From contig NZ_SADV01000003.1 of the NCBI RefSeq assembly GCF_006864135.1, forward strand, positions 1 to 64,000: 64,000 nucleotides of DNA, in the 5' to 3' direction. Both the position numbers and the translations under genes were made by a program. This document shows, piece by piece, positions 53,140-62,397 of the stretch (the stretch's first letter is position 1; each line of letters starts with the position of its first letter). The stretch comes from Lysinibacillus sphaericus (GTDB lineage: Bacteria; Bacillota; Bacilli; Bacillales_A; Planococcaceae). The notes below the pieces were generated by a model. That model was not told the DNA's origin. It searched no databases and was given only the letters and a program-made list of their open reading frames with translations.

Positions 53140-54084
53140 TTACAAGAACTTAACAAATATTATTCCAATAATAGTCAATACTAGCGCGGCAATTCTTCTA
53201 CTATCGATTTTCCTTTTTTGTAAATTAAATATACCAAACTGATCGATTATTACAGCCATCATCATTTGTCCCAATAGAAAAACCATAGTAGTTAAAACCG
53301 ATCCAAGTTCAGGTAATAAAACAATGTTACCTGTTACAATAAATATGCCAAATATCCCCGCCATATATACCCAAATAGGAATACGTTTGTTTTGAGTGTC
53401 ATACAAAGGAATCTCTAAGCGACGTTTAGTAATCAAAATCAAAATTAGCAAGATAATTGCGCCAACAAAAAAAGAAATAAAAGTAGCTCCTAAAAGAGAG
53501 CCCGTTGCAACGCGAAGTTTTCCATTAATAGCGGTTTGCAATGGCGGTAAAAAACCAGCTATAACCCCTAGAATTATCCAAATGATTTTTCTGTCCTTTT
53601 TCTCTTCTGACGACGTAGTTAAATCTCTTTCCTTTTTAGATTGAACCAATGAAATAGCTAAAATCATAATGATAGTCCCGATTATTCTAGTAGCACTAAT
53701 AGGATTAGCTGGTACACCAAACCACTCAAAATGATCGATTAAAATTCCTACAATCATTTGCCCAGTTACAGTTATTATTGTTGTAACGGAAGCACCTAGT
53801 TTTAAAAAAAGAATGACATTAGCTACATGAAAGCCAATACCAGCTATTGCTCCACCAATAAAAACATACAAAGGATATGAAAAATCAATCCCAACACTGA
53901 TTCCTGCAGGATCTACTATTAAATTAATAATGAGTAGTATCACAGATCCAAAAGAAAATGCGACGAACGAAGCTGTTAAAGGTGTTTTTGAATAAGAACC
54001 TAAACGAGCACTTATAGATGCCTGAATAGGGAAAAGCATCCCTATAATTATCCCCATAATTAAGTAAAGTATGATGATTTGCAT
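53140..54084 (-). CDS. DMT-superfamily transporter, DUF606/YdcZ type
   Basis: 314 residues with ten membrane helices, built from two DUF606 halves: MLFPIQASISARLGSYSKTP and GFLPPLQTAINGKLRVATGS repeat the same motif, and GQMIVGILIDHFEWFG matches GQMMMAVIIDQFGIFN. Many family members are half as long; here both halves are fused. Presumed small-molecule exporter. AAGGGG precedes the ATG. Confidence 0.9.
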   Translation of the reverse strand: MQIIILYLIMGIIIGMLFPIQASISARLGSYSKTPLTASFVAFSFGSVILLIINLIVDPAGISVGIDFSYPLYVFIGGAIAGIGFHVANVILFLKLGASVTTIITVTGQMIVGILIDHFEWFGVPANPISATRIIGTIIMILAISLVQSKKERDLTTSSEEKKDRKIIWIILGVIAGFLPPLQTAINGKLRVATGSLLGATFISFFVGAIILLILILITKRRLEIPLYDTQNKRIPIWVYMAGIFGIFIVTGNIVLLPELGSVLTTMVFLLGQMMMAVIIDQFGIFNLQKRKIDSRRIAALVLTIIGIIFVKFL

Positions 54085-54231
54085 AAATTTACCCCTTTTA
54101 TTTTTAACATTGAGCGAAATTTAGCTCAATTAATTTGATATTTTTTATATTAATTTGAAACTATATTAAAGGACTTTAAAGACTCTTAATATCTCTAATT
54201 TACAAAAAAATAAAGGTGGATTATTTCCACA

Positions 54232-54335
54232 GATTTTTTTAACAAGGTCTGATATTTTATGATTCTTTAACTCTTTCTCCATTTTCTTCTCTGCTGAAAG
54301 CATTATTATTTTAAAGCACATTTTCCATGGGCTTC
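54232..54335 (-). pseudogene. Rrf2-family regulator remnant
   Basis: The minus strand reads NNNAFSAEKKMEKELKNHK and ISDLVKK, close to the C-terminus of the intact Rrf2 protein at 57102 (LSAEEKLENELRNRK, ISDIVKK), after an internal stop. Only about 35 codons are left, downstream of the reductase-like gene. The rest of 54085-54616 shows nothing else. Confidence 0.65.
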
Positions 54336-54616
54336 CCCCAATATCCCCATTTGCACCTCATCCGAAATCTCCTCTAATCGACAAAAGAGTATGGAATTTA
54401 TTTTTCATTCCAATACCCTCTCGTTATACCAACATATAAAATCTCCTACAGTTAACACTAATTCATTAAAACTTTCACTCAATTGTTCATTGCAATGATG
54501 TTTAGAGCCACTCAATAGAAATTACAATTTGATCATGATTGTTTGTGCTCAAGTATCTTTATCACATCGAACCATCCCAAGCATAAGCCTTCCTTTGAGT
54601 AAAAAGGTTTAAATTA

Positions 54617-55513
54617 TTAAAATTTTTCACTTGAAGTATCTGAATTAATTGTCATTGCCACTTGAATTCCCGTTGCTTCTGAAAGAACAATTTCTGTTGG
54701 TGCAGGCTGAGCAGCATCACCGGCTGCATATACATTTTTTTCCGAAGTTCTTCCGAAATGATCAACAGAGATTAATCCATATTCATCTAAATCACAAGAA
54801 AATCCTTGACCAATAATATTTGTTGTATAAGTGGATGGTGTAATAAAGCCTGCTTCCCGCTCAATTTCTATCCCATTTTGAAAGACAACACTACTCAATA
54901 CGCCATTATGTCCTTTCATTTCTTTAATCTTATCGGTAATTACAGTTATTCCTTTACTTTCCAGCTCTCTCTTTTCATTTTCCTTTATTTCATGGCCGTT
55001 TGTTGCTACGACTAAATCATTTGATAAGTTAAAAATAATTTTAGCAGTTCGTGCAGGATCACTTGTTTCATTTATATAAATTAATTTTTTACCCTTCAAT
55101 TCCCAACCATAACCATATGGAGAAGTGAAAATACTTTTATTGTAATATTGCGTTATATTAGGAATATCAGTCTGTATTTTTGTACCATCTGTCAAAAGGA
55201 TTTTCTCAGCAAGAAAGTTCTCGCCATCTTCTGTATAAATTTTAAAAAGCTTATTGTCTGATTGTTTAATAGCCCTAACGCTTTGACTGACGATGGAATG
55301 AATAGTAGGATATTGATTTAATTTTTCTTTTGCTGCTTGCATGAATTCAATAGCTGCGTTTCCATTTCTCGAAATACTCTCCTGAAGTTCAAATGCAAGG
55401 TGGGCATTCTTTGTGTCAAACAATGCTACTAATCGATTCGCTCTACCTAACAATAATGCTGCATTTAATCCTGCCGGTCCTCCGCCGATAATTGCACACT
55501 CGAAAATTTCCAT
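54617..55513 (-). CDS. Thioredoxin-reductase-like flavoprotein without the redox CxxC
   Basis: 298 residues. FAD motif CAIIGGGPAGLNAALLLG and C-terminal GRTSEKNVYAAGDAAQPAPT are intact. The active-site stretch is FTSPYGYGWEL, where the neighbouring paralogue at 55967 has FSCPTCDGWEL: both redox cysteines are replaced (Ser, Gly). The NAD(P)-binding part is also eroded (IYINETSDPART). It may be a non-disulfide FAD protein or a decaying duplicate. AGGAGG precedes the ATG. Lies 27 nt after the thioredoxin gene. Confidence 0.85.
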   Translation of the reverse strand: MEIFECAIIGGGPAGLNAALLLGRANRLVALFDTKNAHLAFELQESISRNGNAAIEFMQAAKEKLNQYPTIHSIVSQSVRAIKQSDNKLFKIYTEDGENFLAEKILLTDGTKIQTDIPNITQYYNKSIFTSPYGYGWELKGKKLIYINETSDPARTAKIIFNLSNDLVVATNGHEIKENEKRELESKGITVITDKIKEMKGHNGVLSSVVFQNGIEIEREAGFITPSTYTTNIIGQGFSCDLDEYGLISVDHFGRTSEKNVYAAGDAAQPAPTEIVLSEATGIQVAMTINSDTSSEKF

Positions 55514-55540
55514 TTTTCTTCCTCCTGTTTTTAAGACGAA

Positions 55541-55855
55541 TCAAACTCCAATAATTTGCTTTAGATTTTCAAAAGGAACATACCCAACAATTGGTTCATG
55601 TAATTTATTATGAATAATCAAACGAGAATGAGGGATCCCAAGTACCTGATATTCCGCTGCAAGCTCTGGACTATTGTCAACGTTCACCCTTAAAATTTTC
55701 ACCTTATCACTGAATTCTTCATTAAGTTGATTTAGAACCATTCCGAACATTTTACAAGGGCTACACCACTCAGCCCAAAAATTTATTAACACAATCTTTT
55801 CAGTTTTTAAGTGTTCTCCTAATTCTTGCTTTGTTGTTACATGAGCTATTGACAT
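55541..55855 (-). CDS. Thioredoxin (WCSPC)
   Basis: 104 residues, WAEWCSPCKM active site with Ser in place of the usual Gly, and LGIPHSRL. It is nearly the same as the thioredoxin at 11036 and lies between two reductase-like genes on the same strand, so it likely works with the intact one at 55967. AGGAGG precedes the ATG. Confidence 0.92.
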   Translation of the reverse strand: MSIAHVTTKQELGEHLKTEKIVLINFWAEWCSPCKMFGMVLNQLNEEFSDKVKILRVNVDNSPELAAEYQVLGIPHSRLIIHNKLHEPIVGYVPFENLKQIIGV

Positions 55856-55966
55856 ATTTTTTCCTCCTTCGTGGAAATAAAAATTTTGAAAGAATAATCT
55901 TGAACCCCTATCCTCCTTTCAATAAACTTTAAAGATCTCTAATATCTACAATTGAGCTAAAATTTT

Positions 55967-56863
55967 TTAAATTGTACTATCGAAGACAACAGCCATCGCG
56001 GCTTTGTATCCTTCAGCAGCAGCAATTATTAATGAAGACTGACCTAATTTAGCTATCTCCCCCGCTGCATAAACATTTTCCTGTGACGTTCGCCCTGTTT
56101 CATCCACAACAATGCTGCCATTTTCATTTAATTGACAACCTAACTGCTCTGCAAATTGATTTACACGTACAAAATTAGGTACTATAAAGCCTCCAGTTCT
56201 TTCAATTTCAAGTCCTGAACTAAACACTATTTTGTTTAAATAACCATCCTCACCATGAAGATTTTTAATAGGCTCCGTAATGACGGTTATATCTTTTCTT
56301 TGAAGTTCATTCAATGTCGGAGCAGAAAGTTCATGACCATTTGTGGCGATCACTAAATCTTCTGACCAGTTACAAATAAGCTTTCCTTTAAAAAGGGTAT
56401 GTTCTTCATTTTCAGAAATAATAACTAAAGGTTGATCTCTTAACTCCCATCCATCACAAGTTGGGCAGCTGAATAAACTTTTCCCATAATACTCTCGAAT
56501 ATCCGGAATTAATGGAAATTCCTCTTGAACACCTGTTGCCAGTATAATTCTCTCAGCAACATATTCAACTTCTTCTAAAGTTTCAATTTTAAACAAGCCG
56601 TTTGATTGTTTCGTAATCTTCATAACCGTGTTTGGATAATAATGAACAGACGGGTATTTTTTCACATCATTCAAAGCCACTTCTTTAAATTCAGCTGGTT
56701 TAATTCCATCACGTGTAAGAAACCCATGTGATTCCTGCGTCACACGATTTCGATTTGTTCCATTATCAAATAATGCGACTTTTTTACGGGATCTTCCTAA
56801 AATCAAAGCTGCATTTAGACCAGCCCCACCTCCACCTATAATTGCACAATTAAATAATTCCAT
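55967..56863 (-). CDS. Thioredoxin-reductase-like FAD/NAD(P) oxidoreductase
   Basis: 298 residues. FAD motif CAIIGGGGAGLNAALILG, redox pair SCPTCDGWEL, and GRTSQENVYAAGEIAKLG at the C-terminus. It passes electrons from NADPH through FAD to a disulfide, probably the thioredoxin next door. Start at 56863 (MELFNCAII) is chosen because GGAGG lies about 11 nt upstream; upstream codons are unlikely. A Rrf2 regulator gene lies directly upstream. Confidence 0.9.
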   Translation of the reverse strand: MELFNCAIIGGGGAGLNAALILGRSRKKVALFDNGTNRNRVTQESHGFLTRDGIKPAEFKEVALNDVKKYPSVHYYPNTVMKITKQSNGLFKIETLEEVEYVAERIILATGVQEEFPLIPDIREYYGKSLFSCPTCDGWELRDQPLVIISENEEHTLFKGKLICNWSEDLVIATNGHELSAPTLNELQRKDITVITEPIKNLHGEDGYLNKIVFSSGLEIERTGGFIVPNFVRVNQFAEQLGCQLNENGSIVVDETGRTSQENVYAAGEIAKLGQSSLIIAAAEGYKAAMAVVFDSTI

Positions 56864-57101
56864 AATGTAGCTCTCCTCCATGAATTGTTTAGCGTACATG
56901 TTGTTTTTAAACATTACAACATGCCTTCTTGCTCAAATTGAAGTTTAAAACAGAATGCTTCTAAGCTAAAATCACGTGAAAGTTTATAGAAGTAACCAAA
57001 CCAAGAAGATCCAGGGTAAAATCGTTAAGTTTCAATAACAGACTTAAAGGATTCTTATTATCTCCAATTATCCAAAAAATAATGGTGGACCAAATCCACT
57101 A

Positions 57102-57488
57102 TTATTTTTTCACAATATCGGATATTTTTCTGTTTCTTAACTCATTCTCCAGCTTTTCTTCTGCAGATAACATTACTTCTTTAATTACACACTTTGGATC
57201 GTTATATAAACAACAATCAAACAAAGACGATTTACCTTCAATTGCATGTATAATATCTAAAAATGAAATATCTTCCCAATTCTGACTAAGCGTATATCCA
57301 CCATTGGCGCCCGATACGGAGTTAATCATTCCCTCTTTTACTAACTTAGTAAGGATTTTAGACAAATACGTAGGAGAAACATTTTGCATCTCAGCTAATT
57401 GTTGGACACCCACTGGCTTATTTGGTGCTTCCTTTGCAAGAAAAAGCATTGTGTGTAGTGCATAATTTGTAGCTTTTGAATATTTCAT
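57102..57488 (-). CDS. Rrf2-family transcriptional regulator
   Basis: 128 residues: winged helix MKYSKATNYALHTMLFLAKE, VQQLAEMQNVSPTYLSKILT and GANGGYTLSQ. A cysteine group FDCCLYNDPKC sits where IscR/NsrR carry Fe-S ligands, so it could sense redox state or nitric oxide. It heads the reductase-thioredoxin cluster on the same strand and probably controls it. Confidence 0.9.
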   Translation of the reverse strand: MKYSKATNYALHTMLFLAKEAPNKPVGVQQLAEMQNVSPTYLSKILTKLVKEGMINSVSGANGGYTLSQNWEDISFLDIIHAIEGKSSLFDCCLYNDPKCVIKEVMLSAEEKLENELRNRKISDIVKK

Positions 57489-57625
57489 ACTATTTATTCA
57501 CTCCAATAAAAGACTTTATATATCCATAATAGCGTAGTATTTGTGTGATTTCAATATTTTTGTCTTTATGTTGAAGACAACTGGAACGAAATTAAGCGTT
57601 TTCTGTGTTTAGCATGTTAATTTAG

Positions 57626-57790
57626 TTAACGTAAATATTTCCACCCGGTAAAACAAGCGTTATGGTCCGCCAATCGTTTCTCATCAAGCGACCTTCCAAT
57701 TTTCCGCCATATAGGCGACAATATCGACGATAAAGAAAATGCGAGTAGCAGCACAGCAATTAACCAACGACTAAAGGTATTATTCTCCAT
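57626..57790 (-). CDS. Small single-span membrane protein
   Basis: 54 residues: MENNTFSRWLIAVLLLAFSL then SSILSPIWRKIGRSLDEKRL. One membrane helix near the N-terminus and a basic tail. The ribosome site is weak. The composition looks like a real small protein, but no family is recognised. Confidence 0.45.
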   Translation of the reverse strand: MENNTFSRWLIAVLLLAFSLSSILSPIWRKIGRSLDEKRLADHNACFTGWKYLR

Positions 57791-57862
57791 TTTCTACACC
57801 AAATTTACTCTTCAGCTCCTCGTTTATCAAATATGAAGTTGCATTTATCCTAATAAGACAAT

Positions 57863-57922
57863 AAAGCACTGAATCTCACTCCTCCTAAAAAGGCCCTAAC
57901 AGAGTGAAATTCAGTGCTTTTT
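57863..57922. terminator. Bidirectional terminator
   Basis: AAAGCACTGAAT…CACTC pairs with GAGTG…ATTCAGTGCTTT; T runs on both strands. A 12-bp inverted repeat CTATAGAGGAGT (58028-58039) / ACTCCTCTATAG (58111-58122) lies between it and the next gene; nothing else in 57791-58176. Confidence 0.75.
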
Positions 57923-58176
57923 ATCGTTTTTACCTTGGGAACAACAAGCATCGTATTATTTGCCATATAACTCAGTGTAAAAATAACATAATTTTATGAC
58001 ATTGGATTTTAAATTTTAAAGAAATAACTATAGAGGAGTTGAAGAAGAATTATTTAATTTTTCATTCCTCTCCTATTTTAACTCATTTTCTCAAATGAAA
58101 ATCTAGAGAGACTCCTCTATAGGCAACTCTATCCGTATACTAAATACCTCACAGAATATGTTTTTAAACACCTTTG

Positions 58177-59568
58177 TCAGTTTACTTGAAAATTGAGTTC
58201 TGGATATTTTGCAGCCAGCTTTCTCAAAGTCGAGCCGTCATCCGACTGCTTCACATATCGATCAAAAAAAGCAAGGCTAAATTCGTTGATGATGCGATGA
58301 ACTTGTCGTGGATTTTCGCCTGCGCTCCTCAACAGTGGGGAGAACAAAGAAAAATCAGTGAAGCTCATATGGTTCGTATGAGGAATGACCATCGACATAC
58401 CACCGCCGGCAAGCGCTCGTTTATCGCGAGCCTTCGCTTCTTGAGAATCTTCGTCGAAATCGTCATCAGACTCTTCACTATTATCTGCACTCATGAGCAG
58501 AAATGGTTTACCTATTCCAGTTTCGGGAAGAACAGAGCCATACAACGTACCATCCATATTAATGGCTGCTTTGATACGAGAATCTTCTGCTAGCATTTGC
58601 GTGGCAGTAGCCCCACCGTAAGAATGCCCGAACATTCCGATACGAGATGTATCGATCTTCCCTGTAAAAAGATTGGCCTCGTCGCTTTCGTTTAACCTCT
58701 CCACTTGATCGAGAACAAAAGCGACATCTTCCTTCCATAATTCGATATGGCGATCTGATTCGGCGAAATTATCCAAATCGACAGGCTGTAAGAAAGCAGT
58801 TCGACCGTCCGGAAAGACAGTAGCTGCAGCGTCAAAGGTATGATCGATACCTAGAACGATATAACCTTGACTGGCTAACTCCTCAACTTCAAATGTGTTT
58901 TGATTACGAAAACCATTAAAACCATGGGAGAAGAGCAATACAGGATAACGATTTTCTGAATCTGACAGTCGAGCTTCCGGGTACGCATGCGATTTCACCA
59001 AACCTAGCTGACTGAATGCAAAGGCCGGAATGGACAACGCTTTTTCTAGTCCTTCAGCGACTTCATTCACATTACGGATATATGGTGTCCCCCTCCCTTC
59101 GCCTCTTTCCTCAGCTGGGTACCAAATCTGCACCATTAATTTGCGCCGATCGTTAGGATCTTTAGTATAAGGTTCATCCCTCTTTTCGTCGACCCAATGA
59201 TAGAGCGTCGTGCCAACCGCAAAGGGACCAGACGGTGTTTCAAATGAAAGCACCGGTAAGAGTGAAGGTACCGCGACCGCCACAGACAAATAAATAATTA
59301 GGAACAATGTCTTAAATGTGACAAAAACCCAGCTTCTAGCGCTCTTTTCTCGCACTGGCAAAAGATAGTACGTCATCAAAATAATTGGCGATAAATAAGC
59401 AGGAATCATCTGCCAGCGGAAGCCTACCGCAATAAGCTGGACGATAACCAAACCAAAGGCTATTACTAGGGCAAGGATAGACCACTGTTTTGTTTTCCCG
59501 CTTACTAACAGTATCCAGCTCAGAATGCCAAAATTAACAACTATCAAAACAATCTCCCAAAAATTCAT
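58177..59568 (-). CDS. Alpha/beta hydrolase, PAF-acetylhydrolase-like, with N-terminal membrane region
   Basis: 463 residues. Four membrane helices in the first 115, then an alpha/beta hydrolase: VQIWYPAEERG, LLFSHGFNGFRNQ (oxyanion region), the nucleophile elbow IGMFGHSYGGATATQM, IDHTF and the late His in IPHTNHMSF. It matches platelet-activating-factor acetylhydrolase-like proteins and cutinase-like esterases. The catalytic domain is C-terminal to the helices; which side of the membrane it faces is not shown. Its base composition is a little richer in GC than its neighbours. Confidence 0.88.
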   Translation of the reverse strand: MNFWEIVLIVVNFGILSWILLVSGKTKQWSILALVIAFGLVIVQLIAVGFRWQMIPAYLSPIILMTYYLLPVREKSARSWVFVTFKTLFLIIYLSVAVAVPSLLPVLSFETPSGPFAVGTTLYHWVDEKRDEPYTKDPNDRRKLMVQIWYPAEERGEGRGTPYIRNVNEVAEGLEKALSIPAFAFSQLGLVKSHAYPEARLSDSENRYPVLLFSHGFNGFRNQNTFEVEELASQGYIVLGIDHTFDAAATVFPDGRTAFLQPVDLDNFAESDRHIELWKEDVAFVLDQVERLNESDEANLFTGKIDTSRIGMFGHSYGGATATQMLAEDSRIKAAINMDGTLYGSVLPETGIGKPFLLMSADNSEESDDDFDEDSQEAKARDKRALAGGGMSMVIPHTNHMSFTDFSLFSPLLRSAGENPRQVHRIINEFSLAFFDRYVKQSDDGSTLRKLAAKYPELNFQVN

Positions 59569-59785
59569 TGTCTTTTCCCCTTTGACTGTATCTTCATCCT
59601 CATGGACACTCCGGTCAAGTTAAAGAAACAAACCATATGTATTGTCATTACGTAATCTCCTCGTTTCATTTTTTTCAGTATATTTTTTCTACTGAATGCC
59701 CATTTATCTTTTTTGTGCTGGCATTTTATCACAGGCTTATTCTTTTGGCTGAATTTCATAAATAACACACATTTCATATGTTTTA

Positions 59786-59850
59786 TTTGACCAAATAAAA
59801 CTAATCGAACGGTCAATTAAATTATACCGAAAACTAACCAATCGGTCAAA
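59786..59850. promoter_or_regulatory. TetR-like operator half-sites
   Basis: TTGACC (59787-59792) and GGTCAA at 59811-59816 and 59844-59849, with CGAACGGTCAA and AATCGGTCAAA contexts. The dyad resembles TetR operators upstream of the hydrolase gene, but no TetR gene is visible in the window. Confidence 0.4.
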
Positions 59851-60593
59851 TATTATAATATATTAAAAAATATTCATTTTAATGAAAGAAAAAATTAAAA
59901 ACGCTTTATGGGAATCGGGTCAACCAAAGGAAATAAATTTGGTTAATAACAAAGACGGTGAGATACTAAATGAATTACGTAAGCCGGGGTAATTAGTGCG
60001 GAACACTATAAGTAGGCGCTATGAGCCTGAAATCAAAAGTTCAAAATTAGCGACTAGCGAACCATTAAATCATGCAACCTGATAAGCAATAAATATGCTG
60101 GGTATTGATTACTCCCCTACCCAGCATTTCTGCACCTCTGAAATAATAATCAAACTAAAAGAACCTCGTATCCCATAAAATCCCAATTTTATCTACTGTT
60201 CTATCAACTTTGCACAGTTGAGGACGCTCTGAGTTTGCCAAGGTAGATTCAGCAGTTTCTCTATCACTATCTCTATTTAATTGGTGGGCAAAAACAGAGA
60301 GTATTGATACTTAAAGTAGACAAAAATCTAAACAGGTGATAGTATGTCTTTATTCTTAAAAACAGAAGGGAGATTAGACTTTTATGCTAAAACTTATTAT
60401 CGCAAATTAAATTCCAATGAATTTAAATAGAAGGGTTATTCTATAATTTACTTATAGGTTTATTTTGTGATGCCCTTTTGCGATACTAAGAGAAGCGATA
60501 TAATGTCTAATCTATATAAGTAGAAAATAAATTTATGTAATCCAACTAAAGAAAAGCATTAGCTTTAGTCTGGTTAATTTTATTTTTTTGCGT
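59851..60593. other. Intergenic region with a hairpin
   Basis: ATGCTGGGTA/TACCCAGCAT (about 60096-60127) is terminator-like. A 36-codon frame at 59882-59992 (MKEKIKNALWESGQPKEINL…) looks protein-like but has no ribosome site. No larger gene is seen. Confidence 0.4.
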
Positions 60594-60636
60594 AAAAAAA
60601 GACTTTATGAGTTTATTATTCTCATAAAGTCTTTTT
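60594..60636 (+). terminator. Perfect 16-bp terminator upstream of the GNAT gene
   Basis: AAAAAGACTTTATGAG and CTCATAAAGTCTTTTT; works on both strands. 80 nt before the GNAT start. Confidence 0.85.
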
Positions 60637-60715
60637 CTGTTTTTAGGAGGTGATAATTCCCATAAATACATGTAATGCACCAAGTTGATTAAAACAAAAA
60701 TTGGAGGGAATTTAG

Positions 60716-61600
60716 ATGAAAAAATATGAATTAGTAAGTGATTATCGTAATAATGTAAGTTTGAAGGAGAGTTTTAATGCCCTAGCAATGAAAACATTTG
60801 AATTAGATTTTCGAGGTTGGTACAACAGAGGGTATTGGAATGATAAATATATACCGTATTCATTTGTTGATGAAGGTAAGGTTATCTCAAATGCTTCAGT
60901 TAATAAAATGTCAATAATTATTGATGGTAAAATGTATAAAGGAATTCAAATTGGTACAGTAATGACTGATGAAAATTATCGCAATAAAGGTTTAGCTAAG
61001 CAATTAATGCAACATATTATGAAAGAATACGAAAATACTTATGATGTCATGTATCTTTTTGCGAATGATACAGTATTGGATTTTTATCCGAAGTTTGGCT
61101 TTACACGTCTCCATGAAAGCGAGTTTAGCTTAGACCTAGCAAAAAGCTCAATTCAAATGAGTTTGGATGCGAAAGTAAAACAGCTTACTATTGAAAATGA
61201 CCTTTCATTACTTGAAAAGTTTGCGAAAAATCGCCGTGTAAACTCCACGATTTTAGATGTTGAGAATAATGAAAGTTTATTAATGTTTTATTTCACTTTA
61301 GTATTTTATGAAGCCATTTTCTATGTGGAAGATTTAGAAACGATTGTGTTAATGGAGGAAGAAGAAGATACGCTGCATATATTCGATATCATTTCATTAA
61401 ATGAACCAGATGTTGAAGCTGTATTAGCAAGCATTGTAAATGTAACAACCAAAAAAGTGATATTTTATTTCACACCTAATTTTTCAATCGAGGGCATGTC
61501 AGCAACCATTATGCCAAATGATGATGATGCTTTGTTCGTCTTAACGAAAGAGCCGTTGCTGAAAGGTAACTTTATGTTCCCGTTAACATCACATTGTTAG
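60716..61600 (+). CDS. GNAT-family N-acetyltransferase, two-domain
   Basis: 294 residues. N-terminal GNAT core with TVMTDENYRNKGLAKQLMQH and FYPKFGFTRLHESEF; the second half (LEKFAKNRRVNSTILDVEN …) is a degenerate GNAT-like or binding domain. Similar two-part proteins are common and uncharacterised in Bacillales. GGAGGG precedes the ATG. Confidence 0.85.
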   Translation: MKKYELVSDYRNNVSLKESFNALAMKTFELDFRGWYNRGYWNDKYIPYSFVDEGKVISNASVNKMSIIIDGKMYKGIQIGTVMTDENYRNKGLAKQLMQHIMKEYENTYDVMYLFANDTVLDFYPKFGFTRLHESEFSLDLAKSSIQMSLDAKVKQLTIENDLSLLEKFAKNRRVNSTILDVENNESLLMFYFTLVFYEAIFYVEDLETIVLMEEEEDTLHIFDIISLNEPDVEAVLASIVNVTTKKVIFYFTPNFSIEGMSATIMPNDDDALFVLTKEPLLKGNFMFPLTSHC

Positions 61601-61607
61601 TTATAGT

Positions 61608-61867
61608 GAAATATCTATACTGGAAGTATTGATACAGCTTGCACTTCAGGCTTTTGTACCAAACATAGTCCTATCGCGAATACGTCGAAGAACTTAAAAG
61701 CTCTTGTAGAGATAGAAAAGGATGTGGTACTAACAGAAAAAGAGTTAGTACCTTATCTTTATAACATCTCTATAGAGTTGTCTTTATTTGAAGAGCGTGT
61801 GTTTGTTGAAGATCCACAGAAGGAAAACTTTTTTATTAAAATTGAACAAAACTTCATGCGGTACTAA
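61608..61867 (+). pseudogene. Gene remnant of unknown family
   Basis: A frame without start codon runs 85 codons to a stop at 61867: SKNLKALVEIEKDVVLTEKE, LVPYLYNISIELSLFEERVF and EDPQKENFFIKIEQNF. Composition is protein-like, so it is probably the C-terminal remnant of a lost plus-strand gene. The family is unknown. Confidence 0.4.
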
Positions 61868-61994
61868 AATTTACTTGAACTGTATTTTATATCTGGGAGA
61901 ACACTTAAAGTTTTTTCGAGGGTTTCAGCATATACCGTACAGTCCATTTCCAAAAATCCAATAAGACATTTGATATCTATAAACTATCTTCCAG

Positions 61995-62265
61995 TGGGAT
62001 AAACAACGATATCGTACATTTCATGTAGCTCTCGAATATACTCATCTCCAAGCTATAATAACAGTATTTTCCTTGATTTCCCCCAACAATGATGCTGCAA
62101 CCTTTTATACAAGCTAAGCGTTGCGAAATATTAGACTGATTGCCTTTAAGTTCCTCAACAATCTAACGGAACAGTTTTATTCCTATCATTAATACATTCT
62201 AAAATTTGAAGTCTTATCTTATTTGAAATTCATGTAATTTTTAAATCGATAAAATTATGTGTCAT
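61995..62265 (-). pseudogene. ArsR-family regulator, decayed
   Basis: On the minus strand: MTHNFIDLKIT, stop, ISNKIRLQILECINDRNKTV PLD, stop; then in another frame GNQSNISQRLACIKGCSIIV and YCYYSLE, then frame loss. This is the winged helix of an ArsR/SmtB regulator; the recognition helix SNISQRL is kept. Several stops and frameshifts kill it. Its likely operator lies beside the flavoprotein gene at 62398. Confidence 0.75.
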
Positions 62266-62342
62266 AAATTCTTCTCCAATTCATACTAGATGAAAGTTAC
62301 TTGACGTGTGAGATGGAGTTGTTATAATGATGTTATTATATG

Positions 62343-62368
62343 AATATATGAACAAATGAACATATATT
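62343..62368. promoter_or_regulatory. ArsR-type operator
   Basis: AATATATG (62343-62350) and CATATATT (62361-62368), perfect 8-bp arms 10 nt apart, with ATGAAC repeats: the form of ArsR/CzrA sites. It lies 30 nt before the flavoprotein start. Confidence 0.6.
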
Positions 62369-62397
62369 AACTTTATAATAGAAAGTGGGATAAAGAT

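Noticed and set aside
58174-58593. 139-codon plus-strand frame
   Set aside because: Antisense shadow of the hydrolase gene, with no ribosome site and no recognisable motif.
59565-59816. 83-codon minus-strand frame before the hydrolase
   Set aside because: Covers the promoter and operator region and has no ribosome site or protein-like conservation.
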